The notes: generated by a model not told the origin, from the letters alone. DNA of 64,000 bases from Clostridium hydrogeniformans DSM 21757 (GCF_000686705.1 NZ_JMLJ01000007.1:1-64000), one strand, 5' to 3'; positions 25,564 to 34,717 are shown, numbered from the stretch's first letter. Made by a program: numbers and translations.

Positions 25564-26047
25564 ATGGATAGAAACTTATTTATAACTACTGATAAGAAAC
25601 TATATAATTATTTCAGTAAAGATAAGAGGATAGATATCCTTAGAATTATTAGAAAATCAAAGATATATTATAGAACATAAGATAAACAAATATAAATATA
25701 CCAATAGAAAGTAGTGGCATAGAGTTTAGTGAAAGAGTTACTTGGAGCTCAGGTGAGTAACCTACGTGAAGAGAACTATGATTAAAATAATAGATGATTT
25801 ATTAATATAGAAGGTTAGAAGAGAATAAGAGATTACAATAATTAGAAGAATTAATAAGGAGTATAGAGCCTGATAAGAATATAATTGATTATAATATAAA
25901 GTTTTAAATGATGAATCTAGAAAGTCATTAAGTCTAAAATATAAAAATAAGAAAAAGAAATAGAGGATAGGTCATGAACTTACTTCTTCACAATCAAGGA
26001 TAAATAAACTAAAAAATGGTTTAATAAAAGGTATATCTAATTGGTAA
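25564..26047 (+). pseudogene. Phage sigma-like HTH regulator (DUF1492/ArpU type), copy 2
   Basis: Behind AAGGAGG (25552-25558) ATG 25564 gives MDRNLFITTDKKLYNYFSKD, closely matching the relic at 10158. Several frameshifts and stops follow; the end still reads SLSLKYKNKKK and TSSQSRINKLKNGLI, the HTH part. A duplicated and independently decayed copy of the same phage gene. Confidence 0.65.
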
Positions 26048-26415
26048 AGTTGATTTATAGGCTAAAATGAGAGATAATTCTGGAATAAAATCCAGATAAT
26101 TTTATGATTTTATTTGATATATAACGATAGTATAGAAAAGAATACAAGTAACCACAGCAGACATTATACAACTTATGTGTTTACAGTATAAAATATGATC
26201 AAGTAGATACTAGGAGGTGAAAGTCTCCCTCATTATACCTGGAGTAGTGAATAAGTGATTTTTCTAATTAATATATGTTTAATGATTTAAAATATAAAAT
26301 TAACAATATATACAATTAATTAAGAAATATATAGAAATATGTTGTAAAAATGTATTTGAATTGAAATAAAGGATATTTTATAATAGACAAGAGCTTAAAA
26401 TAAGGGGGAGACATA
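26048..26415. other. Non-coding stretch
   Basis: No gene. AATTCTGGA and TCCAGATAATT (near 26074-26101) form a hairpin. A second hairpin, GGAG with CTCC, lies at 26212-26228. The signal for the secreted-protein gene is GGGGGAG just before 26416. Confidence 0.4.
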
Positions 26416-28023
26416 ATGAAAAAGAAAATAAGTTTAGCTTTAGCATTTATAGTAATATTCTTTGCTATATCTTTTGATTTAGGAAAAAACTATATTGTTA
26501 AAGCAGAAGAAAAAACTGACTTTGTTGTAGGTACTCAAAATCTAAATAATACACCAGATAATAGTGCAAAAGTTGGGGATCAGCTTACATATCCTGAAAA
26601 AGGATGGAAGCGATATGATGATACATATAAAGGATTTAATTACTCGAATTTTTCACAATTTTCAAATGGAATATTTTATAAAGGACAGACAAAACTTCTT
26701 TCAAAAGATGAAAGTGTATCATTTAGATTTTATGGTAGTAAATTTAGAATTTTTAGTGCAATTTTGGGGAATAGAAGTTCAAAATGTGAAGTTGAGATAG
26801 ATGGGAAATCTGTAGAAACATTTTCACAGAGTATAGAGAATTTAAATCATCCCACTATTGGTCAAAGACTATCTTATGAGAAACTAAACATGGAACTTAC
26901 TACACATAATGTGAAAATTACAAATAAAGATGAAGGATCTTTTGAGATTGATGCAATAGAAATAGATGATGTAGGAGAAATAAAAGAAGCATTAGGAAAG
27001 GGGACTACATGGAATCCTAATGAAAATTCGCAATATTGTACTTTAACTAATAATCGACTTACTGCAAGTATAGGGAATAATATATCAGGAGTTAGAGCTA
27101 CTAATTATAAGACATCAGGTAAATGGTATTGGGAAGTATCGATAAATGAGGAATCAGTAGCAGCTTTGGGGGTAGCTAATGACAATCCTATTAACATTAC
27201 AGGAAATCCATTACGTTATGATAATGCGATTGTATACTATGGAGAAAATGGAAATATATATAAAGGTAATGAGCAATATGGGGAACGTTTTGGCGCTGGT
27301 GATGTTATTGGTATAGCATTAGATATTGAATCACAAAAAATAACTTTTTATAAAAATAATAAATCCCAAGGTGAAAAAAATATACCTAATATAGAAAAGT
27401 ACTATCCATTTTATGAGAATGGAGGTAGCTGGAGAACAAGTAAGGTAACTGCTAATTTTGGGTCTCAACAATTTAAATATACCCCACCAACTGGATTTAT
27501 GCCATTTGATAACGAGAATATCAACAATAATTTATTCATCAAATTAAATACTGATAATTTGAATTTATTAGAAGGTGATTCTGATAAAATAATAGCGACA
27601 GTGTTACCAAAAGATGCTACAAATAAAAAAGTAACATGGTCATCAAGTGATGAAAGCATAGCTACAGTTGATCAAGAAGGAAATGTAAAGGCTCTAAAAG
27701 TAGGACAAGCAACAATAACAGCTAAGCTAGATGGAACTGAACTAACTGCTACTTGTAAGGTTAATGTTACTAAACCAGTAATAGAAAATAAGAATAATGC
27801 AATACTTAGTATCTCTTTAGTAAATGGAGCTACTAAAGAGTATGATGTATCCATGGAAGAAGTAGATAAATTTATAAACTGGTTTGAGGAAAGAGCTAAT
27901 GGGAAAGGACCAGCAACATATGCATTTAATAAAAAAATTAGTCCTTATAAAACAGTTAAGGAATATATAGTACATGATAAGATAGTATCTTTTGAAGTTA
28001 GAGAGTATGAAGGAACAAAATAG
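26416..28023 (+). CDS. Secreted SPRY (B30.2) and Big_2 domain protein
   Basis: 535 residues. A signal peptide (1-31) is followed by a jelly-roll-like region (about 50-190: GFNYSNFSQFSNGIFYKGQT). A SPRY/B30.2 domain spans about 205-355 (GKWYWEVSINEESVAALGVA, then DVIGIALDIESQKITFYKNN). A Big_2 Ig-like repeat spans about 375-455 (KVTWSSSDESIATVDQEGNV). The C-terminal domain of about 70 residues begins ILSISLVNGATKEYDVSMEE, a module I have seen on clostridial cell-surface and phage proteins. No anchor is visible. It is probably a secreted or wall-associated binding protein; the ligand is unknown. Single-gene unit with its own terminator. Confidence 0.8.
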   Translation: MKKKISLALAFIVIFFAISFDLGKNYIVKAEEKTDFVVGTQNLNNTPDNSAKVGDQLTYPEKGWKRYDDTYKGFNYSNFSQFSNGIFYKGQTKLLSKDESVSFRFYGSKFRIFSAILGNRSSKCEVEIDGKSVETFSQSIENLNHPTIGQRLSYEKLNMELTTHNVKITNKDEGSFEIDAIEIDDVGEIKEALGKGTTWNPNENSQYCTLTNNRLTASIGNNISGVRATNYKTSGKWYWEVSINEESVAALGVANDNPINITGNPLRYDNAIVYYGENGNIYKGNEQYGERFGAGDVIGIALDIESQKITFYKNNKSQGEKNIPNIEKYYPFYENGGSWRTSKVTANFGSQQFKYTPPTGFMPFDNENINNNLFIKLNTDNLNLLEGDSDKIIATVLPKDATNKKVTWSSSDESIATVDQEGNVKALKVGQATITAKLDGTELTATCKVNVTKPVIENKNNAILSISLVNGATKEYDVSMEEVDKFINWFEERANGKGPATYAFNKKISPYKTVKEYIVHDKIVSFEVREYEGTK

Positions 28024-28036
28024 TTAATTAATAAAT

Positions 28037-28062
28037 ACATCTAGGAAACTAGGTGTCTTTTT
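28037..28062 (+). terminator. Intrinsic terminator
   Basis: ACATCTAG, loop GAAA, CTAGGTGT, then CTTTTTAT. Confidence 0.8.
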
Positions 28063-28241
28063 ATATAATTTACTAAGAAAATTTAAAGATATTTCTAGGT
28101 TTATTCAAATACCTTACAAAAATAGAATATATATCAGTATCATGAAGTTTTAAAATACACCTAATATTGAAAATACTAAGAAGAGAAAACTCTTTATCAT
28201 ACTTTTAGTATTATATAGAAGTTTTTAATAATAGGAGAAAA

Positions 28242-28250
28242 TGGTATAAT
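28242..28250 (+). promoter_or_regulatory. Extended -10 before the phosphatase pseudogene
   Basis: TGGTATAAT, 82 nt before the start codon. The promoter has outlived its gene. Confidence 0.45.
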
Positions 28251-28331
28251 TTATATATCAGTTGATTCTTAATCGTAAAATATTGCTTATCAAAACTATT
28301 AAATAGTTATTATAAAAAGGAGACTTAATTC

Positions 28332-28991
28332 ATGAATCTTTTAATTGTTGGTGATATACATGGATGCTATTATACCTTTCGAGAATTATTAGAGAAATAC
28401 TAGAATGAGAAAAATGATATTCTGATTCAAGTTGGAGACATAATAGATAGAGGAAAAAATACCTCTGAAACAGTAAGATATTGCAGGAAACTATCATTAA
28501 AGTTTCCCAATAATGTTGTATTTCTCAAAGGCAATCATGAGTGTTAAATAATCGAGCATTACTATAGTTGATCAAATGGTAATTGGTTGAGGCAATGTTG
28601 AAAAGAAACTTTAAGACAATATGAAGATGGCAAGTTTAATATAGAAGAAGATATAAGTTGGTTTTATAAAATGCCTTTATATTGGAGCAATGAAAAAGTT
28701 TTTGTAAGTCATGCTGGTATTGCAGAGGACTGCGTAGATCCATTTGATGAAAGCGATGAGAGAAGCGTAATTTGGAATATAAGTAATCTAAAAAATATAG
28801 GAAAACTTCAAGTAATAGGCTATACTCCTTGTAAAGATAATGAACCTATTTACAATGAAAAAAGTAATAGTTGGAATATTGATACTGGGTCAGGGTATGA
28901 AGGGAATTTGACGGCAATACGATTAAGTATGGAAGGAAACTTATTAGAAGTTATAAAAATAAAAGCACTAAAAATGGATGTACATATATAG
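28332..28991 (+). pseudogene. Calcineurin-like Ser/Thr protein phosphatase, four nonsense codons
   Basis: One 220-codon frame from ATG 28332 reads MNLLIVGDIHGCYYTFRELL, QVGDIIDRGKNTSET, VVFLKGNHEC and VFVSHAGIAED, i.e. all metallophosphatase motifs (GDIHG, GDxxDRG, GNHE, HAG). Stops lie at 28401-28403 (TAG), 28545-28547 (TAA), 28569-28571 (TGA) and 28599-28601 (TGA). No frameshift is needed. Such PP1-like enzymes use two metals to dephosphorylate proteins or dinucleotides. The absence of indels suggests rather recent inactivation. Confidence 0.8.
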
Positions 28992-29029
28992 ATAAGTTGA
29001 TAATTATAATAAAAAAGTCAAGTAATACG

Positions 29030-29153
29030 AGGGGTTAAGACTGTATTCTTATATGGTAATCAATTTTGTTATGTAGTTTTTTAAAACTCTATAGTATGGT
29101 ATTAAAATATTTATAAAATATATTCATCTATATTTTGTATTAAATGTTATAAT
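29030..29153 (+). repeat. Spacer family A, copy 9 (leader part only)
   Basis: GGGTTAAGACTGTATTCTT, ATATGGTAATCAATTTTG, GTAGTTTTTTAAAACTC (diverged boxA-like), ATGGTATTAAAATA, and the extended -10 TGTTATAAT (29145-29153). The hairpin module is absent. It precedes a GNAT gene, as copies 4 and 6 do. Confidence 0.6.
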
Positions 29154-29223
29154 TTTATATAAATAAATTTTCATTCTGGAGAACAGTGACTAAAGATTAT
29201 TTAATTAAATTGTGGAGGTATAG

Positions 29224-29784
29224 ATGATTAAATATTTAGATATTTGCAAAGAGACTAGTCGTTTACAAATACGACCATTAAATATGTATGATTACAAAAA
29301 CTGGCTTGAAGGTTTTAATGGACAAGCACCATCTAAAACAAAGTTTGATGAGGGGTGGTTTGATACATCCTTTTTAACAGAAGAATGGTTTAAAAACAAA
29401 CTTAAAGAGCGTGAAGAACTCGGTAAAAAAGATTATAGCTACATGTTAAATATTTTTTTGAAAACTAATGGTGCATCAATTGGATATTGTGATATAACTA
29501 CTCATATGAGAGAAGATTTTCAATATGCACGAATTGGATATACTATTTTCAATCAGTTTTGGAAACTAGGATATGCAAAAGAAGCTATACGTGCTATTAT
29601 CCAAATTGGATTTGAAGATCTAAATTTTCACCGTCTGGAAGCACATATTAATATAGATAATGAGATATCAAAAAGGATTGTTCTCTCTGCAGGATTTAAG
29701 TTTGAATGTGTAAGAGAAAAATTTATTAAGGAAGATGGTATTTGGATAGACAATGAAGTTTATTATATACTCAATAACAAATGA
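29224..29784 (+). CDS. GNAT-family acetyltransferase (RimJ/RimL-like)
   Basis: 186 residues. ETSRLQIRPLNMYDYKNW is the usual RimJ/RimL opening. ARIGYTIFNQFWKLGYAKEA (about 99-118) is the acetyl-CoA motif, followed by FHRLEAHINIDNEISKRIVL and FECVREKFIKEDGIW. These enzymes acetylate ribosomal-protein N-termini or small amines; the target is unknown. GGAGG just upstream fixes ATG 29224. It is driven by a family A leader. Confidence 0.85.
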   Translation: MIKYLDICKETSRLQIRPLNMYDYKNWLEGFNGQAPSKTKFDEGWFDTSFLTEEWFKNKLKEREELGKKDYSYMLNIFLKTNGASIGYCDITTHMREDFQYARIGYTIFNQFWKLGYAKEAIRAIIQIGFEDLNFHRLEAHINIDNEISKRIVLSAGFKFECVREKFIKEDGIWIDNEVYYILNNK

Positions 29785-29818
29785 AAGTAAACTGTACCTA
29801 TAACTATTTAACATAAAA

Positions 29819-29860
29819 AGGTGGACTATGGAATAATCCTTAGTCTACTTTTTTTATGTT
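29819..29860 (+). terminator. Intrinsic terminator
   Basis: TGGACTATGGA pairs with TCCTTAGTCTA (one mismatch), followed by CTTTTTTT. Confidence 0.8.
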
Positions 29861-29965
29861 AATTAAAAGAAATCGAAAATCTACTATGTATGAAGATGGT
29901 ATATATTAGATGTAGTTTTATAATGGAAAGCAGATTAAAATAAATTCATATAAGAGAATATCTTA

Positions 29966-30104
29966 TATGTCCTAAAGATTTTGCAAAGTTTCTAGGATTT
30001 CTGATACAGAGATTTATTCAGTTTTGAAAAATAAACATAGTAGATATATAGAAACAGTTTTAAGGATAACTGAAAAATTTAATAAGGATATTAAAAAATT
30101 ATGA
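29966..30104 (+). pseudogene. XRE-like HTH protein, fragment
   Basis: KDFAKFLGF, a frameshift near 29998, then SDTEIYSVLKNKHSRYIETV and LRITEKFNKDIKKL. The helix-turn-helix pattern is that of a small Cro/CI-type regulator. The N-terminus is lost and no start is visible. Confidence 0.5.
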
Positions 30105-30150
30105 TATTTAGGATAATATTATAATTTTTAATTTTATTACTTTATAATAT

Positions 30151-30714
30151 TTATTGATAAAAAATTAAACCTGTAATACCTGTTAATATAATAATAAATA
30201 TTGGATTGAGTTTGAATTTTTTCAATCCAAATAGAGATATTGTAAATATAATTATAGCAGTCATATTTAAACTAATATTATTCATATTTATTGATGGTGA
30301 ACCACAAAAAGCAATCAAAAGAATAGTTGATGCTGAAGATGCAATTAGTCCAACGGAGGAAGAACGTAATCCCTTTAAAACATTTAAAATGCTATCTGTA
30401 TTTTTATACTTATTAAAGAATTTGTATAAAAGAATGGAAAGAATGAATCCAGATAGAACACATCCTAATGTAGATATTATTGCTCCCAATATCCCAGCAA
30501 TGCGTATTCCAACGAAGGTTGAGGTGTTAACAGCTAGTGGACCTGGTGTCATTTGAGAGATTGTAATAATATCAGTGAATTCTTGTAAAGTAAGCCAATG
30601 ATGATAATTAACTACTTGCTCCTCTATTAATGGTATTGTGGCATAACCACCCCCTATACTAAATAAACCAATTTTTAAAAAGCTTAATAGTAAGGCGATT
30701 ATAGGTTTAGTCAT
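30151..30714 (-). CDS. chrA: Chromate transporter, half-size ChrA (second of pair)
   Basis: 187 residues, about six hydrophobic segments. LKIGLFSIGGGYATIPLIEE (about 12-31) and ISQMTPGPLAVNTSTFVGIR are the ChrA family signatures (GGG..xxP and SQxxPGPxAxN). Short ChrA proteins work as pairs of opposite topology. It overlaps its partner by 8 nt, so they are co-translated. Substrate may be chromate or another anion such as sulfate-like ions; resistance is not proven by sequence. Confidence 0.88.
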   Translation of the reverse strand: MTKPIIALLLSFLKIGLFSIGGGYATIPLIEEQVVNYHHWLTLQEFTDIITISQMTPGPLAVNTSTFVGIRIAGILGAIISTLGCVLSGFILSILLYKFFNKYKNTDSILNVLKGLRSSSVGLIASSASTILLIAFCGSPSINMNNISLNMTAIIIFTISLFGLKKFKLNPIFIIILTGITGLIFYQ

Positions 30715-31285
30715 ATCTAGAATCCTCCTTGCTATTTTTAAAATAAATTTGTACTAAACATAGAAATGAACAGAAAAGAACAATTAAAATAACATTAATA
30801 TTTAAAAAGAAACTAGCTAAGAATGAAGCTGGAATTATTAACGTCAGCAATAAGTTTTTTTCAGCTAAAATTCCTTTGCTCATATCAACTACTAAATCTA
30901 CGATAATAGCAGCCATACCTGCTTCCATTCCTTTAAGTATTGAAGAAATAACTGTATTATCTCTAAACACACTATAAAAAGAAGATATAATAGATAAAAT
31001 AAACAGGGGAGGAAGAATTGTTCCAATACAACTAATAACAGCACCTATAAATCCAGCAAGACGATAACCTATTAATACTGAAATATTAACTGCAATTGCG
31101 CCAGGGGCTGATTGGGAAATTGCCGCCATATCTAATAATTCATCATTACTAATTAGATTTAAATTATTAACAAAATACTTCCTCATCATAGGTATAACAA
31201 TATATCCACCCCCAAAGGTAAAGGAGCTTATAGAAAACATTATTCTAAATAGGGAGAAATAAAGTTTTAATTTTTTTAATTTCAT
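30707..31285 (-). CDS. chrA: Chromate transporter, half-size ChrA (first of pair)
   Basis: 192 residues. ISSFTFGGGYIVIPMMRKYF and AISQSAPGAIAVNISVLIGY are the ChrA signatures; about six membrane segments. It leads the two-gene minus-strand operon and is divergent from a LysR regulator 127 nt away, which probably controls it. Confidence 0.88.
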   Translation of the reverse strand: MKLKKLKLYFSLFRIMFSISSFTFGGGYIVIPMMRKYFVNNLNLISNDELLDMAAISQSAPGAIAVNISVLIGYRLAGFIGAVISCIGTILPPLFILSIISSFYSVFRDNTVISSILKGMEAGMAAIIVDLVVDMSKGILAEKNLLLTLIIPASFLASFFLNINVILIVLFCSFLCLVQIYFKNSKEDSRYD

Positions 31286-31412
31286 AATAATAAAACTCTC
31301 CTAAATATATAAGTTAAGAACTTTCTTTAATTATATATTATGGTAAGATTATAAGTAAAATAGTATAATATTATAATTAATATAACTATTTAGTAATGAA
31401 AGGGGAATTTAT

Positions 31413-32297
31413 GTGAAGTTAAGGCATCTACGTATTTTTAAAATTGTATGTGAAGAGGAGACTATTACTAAGGCATCTGAAAAGTTATTTATGACACAGC
31501 CCGCAGTTTCTAATGCAATAAGTGAGTTAGAAGATTATTTAGGTATATGTCTATTTGATAGAATTTCAAGAAGGCTTTATTTAAATGAAACTGGCAAACT
31601 ATTTTTAGAAAAAACAATAAAGTTATTAGATTTATATGATGATTTAGAAAAAAACACTAAAGAATTAGAGATGAATGCAACTATTAAAATTGGTTCAAGC
31701 ATAACAATTGCTAATTTTTTATTACCAAAAGTAATAGAAAAATTTGAAACAGTTCATAAAAATACTCCAACAAAAATTATAATTGATAATGCTAGAGAGG
31801 TTGAAGAGAAGTTAATTAATAATGAAATTGATTTAGCTTTGCTTGAAGGAGTTATTTATAATGATCAATTAATAAAAATTCCCTTTTCATCATATAGATT
31901 AATAGCCATTTGTTCTCCTAAACATAAATTTGCTTTACAAAAGTCTATAACTGTTAGTGATTTAATAAAAGAAAAACTACTATTAAGAGAAGAAGGTAGT
32001 GCAATTCGTGATACTTTTGATAGTGCTTTATTGTTACATAATATATCTGTAGAGCCCAAATGGATAAGTGTTAATTCTCAGGCTTTAATTCGAGCAGTAG
32101 AGCAAAATCTTGGAGTAAGTATATTGCCTAAAATATTGGTAGAAGATGAAATAAGTAAAGGAAAGATTTTAGAGGTATGCATTTGTGATCTGGAATTAAG
32201 TAATATCAATCAAATTGCTTTTCATAAAGATAAACTTCAAACAAAAACTTTTAAGTCATTAGTTGAAATAATAAAAAATGAAGCAGAAAAATTTTAA
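31413..32297 (+). CDS. LysR-family regulator, divergent from chrA pair
   Basis: 294 residues. N-terminal HTH RHLRIFKIVCEEETITKASE then FMTQPAVSNAISELEDYLGI (the LysR helix-turn-helix), followed by a periplasmic-binding-like effector domain (about 90-290). The start is GTG 31413: the overlapping ATG at 31411 reads ATG-TGA and cannot serve. AAGGGG lies 8-9 nt upstream. Divergent organisation suggests control of the chrA pair and itself. Confidence 0.88.
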   Translation: MKLRHLRIFKIVCEEETITKASEKLFMTQPAVSNAISELEDYLGICLFDRISRRLYLNETGKLFLEKTIKLLDLYDDLEKNTKELEMNATIKIGSSITIANFLLPKVIEKFETVHKNTPTKIIIDNAREVEEKLINNEIDLALLEGVIYNDQLIKIPFSSYRLIAICSPKHKFALQKSITVSDLIKEKLLLREEGSAIRDTFDSALLLHNISVEPKWISVNSQALIRAVEQNLGVSILPKILVEDEISKGKILEVCICDLELSNINQIAFHKDKLQTKTFKSLVEIIKNEAEKF

Positions 32298-32720
32298 TTT
32301 TAACTCCAAAAGAGAATAATGATTTATATACAAATTACTTTAAATAAGAGTTCTAATACCACATATTAGGTGAAAACTAATTTGTAAAATTACTTGAATA
32401 ATGTAAAATTATGTATTAATATTAAAAATATACAGAATATTAAGAATTAAGAAATGTATAGAATACAATAAGTTCAATGATGAAAGAAATATGATATGGG
32501 GATTTATAGAAAGACATTTTTTGAAAATTTCTCATATTAATGAAGAAATTTTAAATGAATTATGTTATCTGAGAATAGATTCTAGTACTATTTTTAAAGT
32601 GTCAAGTGGCAAATAAAAAAAGATAATTAATATATTTGCAGGTATTTTGTAAATCATTCTAAGACGGCATGATGTTGTGAGATGAAATTATAAAAATTGA
32701 TTTAATGTATGGAGGGGAAA
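32298..32720. other. Decayed DNA after the LysR gene
   Basis: An open stretch near 32476-32615 reads DERNMIWGFIERHFLKISHI and ends SSTIFKVSSGK; it has no start codon or ribosome site and I do not recognise it. Probably a gene remnant. Confidence 0.35.
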
Positions 32721-32867
32721 ATGGGACAATTCAAGTTTGAAAAATGTATGGATATAGAAGGACTTTATACAATAGAACCTAAAATATTTTCAGATGAGAG
32801 AGGCTATAATTTAGAGACCTATAATTATAAAGATTTTAAAGAAGCGAAATTCAAGTATAACAGTTAG
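32721..32867 (+). pseudogene. RfbC/RmlC (dTDP-4-dehydrorhamnose 3,5-epimerase), N-terminal fragment
   Basis: Behind GGAGGGG, ATG 32721 gives MGQFKFEKCMDIEGLYTIEP, IFSDERGYNLETYNYKDFKE, then a stop at 32865-32867. This is the first quarter of RmlC (IEGLxxIEPxxFxDxRGYxxETYN). The rest is absent, replaced by unrelated AT-rich DNA. No other rhamnose genes are nearby. Confidence 0.75.
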
Positions 32868-33083
32868 CAATATATTAGCTAATATAAGAGGATGTTCATA
32901 ATGGATACACTTTTATAAATAAGTAGGGTGGAATTAAATCTATAATAATATATTTTTTATGGGGTTATATTGAGTGTGATTCAGTGAGTATATAAGAAAT
33001 TTTGCAACCATTGATATATAAAGAGTAAATGAAAGTTACTGTAAATAAATTTATAGTAACAAGTAATGAGGGGGATTCTTTTT

Positions 33084-33971
33084 ATGAAAAAACAGAAAAA
33101 ATGTTTATTGATAGACAAACTTATTCAAGATGGATGGTTTGAAAATGAACATGAAGCTATGCCTTGGGTTATGGCTAGACAAGTTCTAGTTAATGATCAA
33201 CCAGCTAAGAGTTGCAAAGAAAAAATAGCAATTGATAGCATCATAAGAGTACGAAAATATTATAAGAAAACCTATGTTAATAAAGGGGGATTCAAATTAG
33301 AAGGTGCTATTAAAGACTTTGGTATTGATGTGAAAAATAAGATTGCTTTAGATTGTGGAGCTTCTACGGGTGGATTTACAGATTTCTTAATAAGTAATGG
33401 AGCAGCAAATGTATATGCTGTGGATGTTGGGTATGGACAATTAGCTGGAAAACTAGCTATTAATCCGAAAATAGTGAATTTAGAAAGAACAAATTTAAGT
33501 GACCCATCACTTTGTATGTTAGATCCTATACCGGAGATTATAACCTTAGATTTGTCATACTTGTCCTTAGCTAAAGCTTTACCTATATGTAAAAATATAT
33601 TTAGGGAGAGACCAGGAATTGTAATTTGTTTAGTAAAACCTCTTTTTGAAGTCGAATCTTCAATGATTCGAAGAACTGGAAAAATTAATGACAAGGTTGT
33701 TTTTTATGATGTACTTAAGTCTTTATGTAATAATTTTATAGAGCAAAATCTATCCATATTAGGAATTACAAATAGCCCTATTACTGGTAATAATGGTACT
33801 TTAGAGTACTTTATTGAAGTAGAATTGAATGGAGAAGGTACACCTATCCTTGCTAATAATATAGATAAATGTATAGAAAATACAATTGACAGGTCTTTTC
33901 AAATTGATAAATTCAAAAAAGATAATTTTCAAATTGATAATTTAAATCAAAATGAGGAGGTTGTTGTTTAG
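33084..33971 (+). CDS. tlyA: TlyA-family rRNA 2'-O-methyltransferase / hemolysin-like protein
   Basis: 295 residues. An N-terminal S4 RNA-binding domain (about 5-60: LLIDKLIQDGWFENEHEAMP) is followed by an FtsJ-like Rossmann methyltransferase: VNKGGFKLEGAIKDF, ALDCGASTGGFTDFL (SAM site, about 92-106), AVDVGYGQLAGKL, ITLDLSYLSL and VCLVKPLFEV. The family's K-D-K-E type residues appear at K(GG), D, K and E positions. The GAGGGGGA site selects ATG 33084 over ATG 33066. It has a C-terminal tail of about 45 residues (NIDKCIENTI onward) beyond the usual domain and is isolated from the sporulation/DNA-repair neighbours TlyA normally has in clostridia, so it may be a second copy. Confidence 0.85.
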   Translation: MKKQKKCLLIDKLIQDGWFENEHEAMPWVMARQVLVNDQPAKSCKEKIAIDSIIRVRKYYKKTYVNKGGFKLEGAIKDFGIDVKNKIALDCGASTGGFTDFLISNGAANVYAVDVGYGQLAGKLAINPKIVNLERTNLSDPSLCMLDPIPEIITLDLSYLSLAKALPICKNIFRERPGIVICLVKPLFEVESSMIRRTGKINDKVVFYDVLKSLCNNFIEQNLSILGITNSPITGNNGTLEYFIEVELNGEGTPILANNIDKCIENTIDRSFQIDKFKKDNFQIDNLNQNEEVVV

Positions 33972-34032
33972 TGCAATTATTATTTACAAAATTTCTATAA
34001 TTAAGACTTTAAAAAAGGTTTTCATTTTTGTG

Positions 34033-34088
34033 AGTAGATAGATATTTTAGTATATCAGTATCCTGTTATATGAAAACGTCTATCTACT
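34033..34088. terminator. Weak hairpin after tlyA
   Basis: AGTAGATAG (34033-34041) pairs with CTATCTACT (34080-34088) across a long internal part. It could end the tlyA transcript; there is no T-run. Confidence 0.35.
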
Positions 34089-34147
34089 TAAAATTAATAG
34101 CCATGGTGTAGTGTAATCAAAATGATGTTATAACAGGAGGTGTTAAT

Positions 34148-34717
34148 ATTATTGAAAAAGCCATACTCATAGCAACAAATGCCCATCAAGGGCAAACTGA
34201 TAAAGCTGGTGAACCTTATATATTGCACCCATTACGATTAATGTTTTCAAGAATAAATGAAACCGAGAGAATATGTGCAGTGCTTCATGATGTAATTGAA
34301 GATACAGATATTACATTAGATTACTTAAGAGATGAAGGGTTCTCAGAAGAAATATTATCTGCTTTAGATGCCTTAACAAGAAGAAAGGATGAAAGTTATG
34401 GCAGAATCATTAATAATAAAATAGCTTCTTATATTAAGTTGGCTGATTTGTGTGATAATATGGCTTTATCAAGAATTAAAAATCCTACAAAGAAAGATTA
34501 TGAAAGAATAGAAAAATACCGTAAAGCGGCAGATAGAATACTTGATGCTCTTGAAGAAGAGGGGGATAGGGAGTTTATTAAAACTAGAGAAATTGAAATA
34601 AATGGTTGTGTATCAGTTCCAGAAAGTTGTTCAGAGGATGAATTCTCAAATAAGTTTATTGATTTTCTTGAGAGGAATTATTGGTCATTTGGTGGTGACA
34701 TAAGACATATGGAATAA
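34148..34717 (+). CDS. HD-domain phosphohydrolase (RelA/SpoT-hydrolase-like) with apparent ATT start
   Basis: 189 residues if read from ATT 34148. IEKAILIATNAHQGQTDKAG, EPYILHPLRLM, CAVLHDVIEDTDITLDYL and KLADLCDNMALSR are the HD-hydrolase motifs of the (p)ppGpp-hydrolase/MESH1 kind (H, HDxxED, Asp in LAD). AGGAGG (34135-34140) is followed 7 nt later by ATT, not ATG/GTG/TTG; the first standard in-frame start is TTG 34223, which would remove the first catalytic His. Homologues begin with MIEKA, matching ATT-ATT-GAA. Either a rare AUU start, as known for infC, or a recent ATG-to-ATT mutation. The C-terminal 45 residues are a short unassigned tail. Confidence 0.7.
   Translation: MIEKAILIATNAHQGQTDKAGEPYILHPLRLMFSRINETERICAVLHDVIEDTDITLDYLRDEGFSEEILSALDALTRRKDESYGRIINNKIASYIKLADLCDNMALSRIKNPTKKDYERIEKYRKAADRILDALEEEGDREFIKTREIEINGCVSVPESCSEDEFSNKFIDFLERNYWSFGGDIRHME

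Noticed and set aside
26205-26235. Group II intron remnant (AGGAGGTGAAAGTCTCC)
   Set aside because: Only one short hairpin resembles intron domain I; no domain V, GUGYG start or reverse transcriptase is present.
30206-30556. Plus-strand frame of 116 codons inside the ChrA gene
   Set aside because: It lies wholly antisense to a conserved transporter and has no ribosome site.
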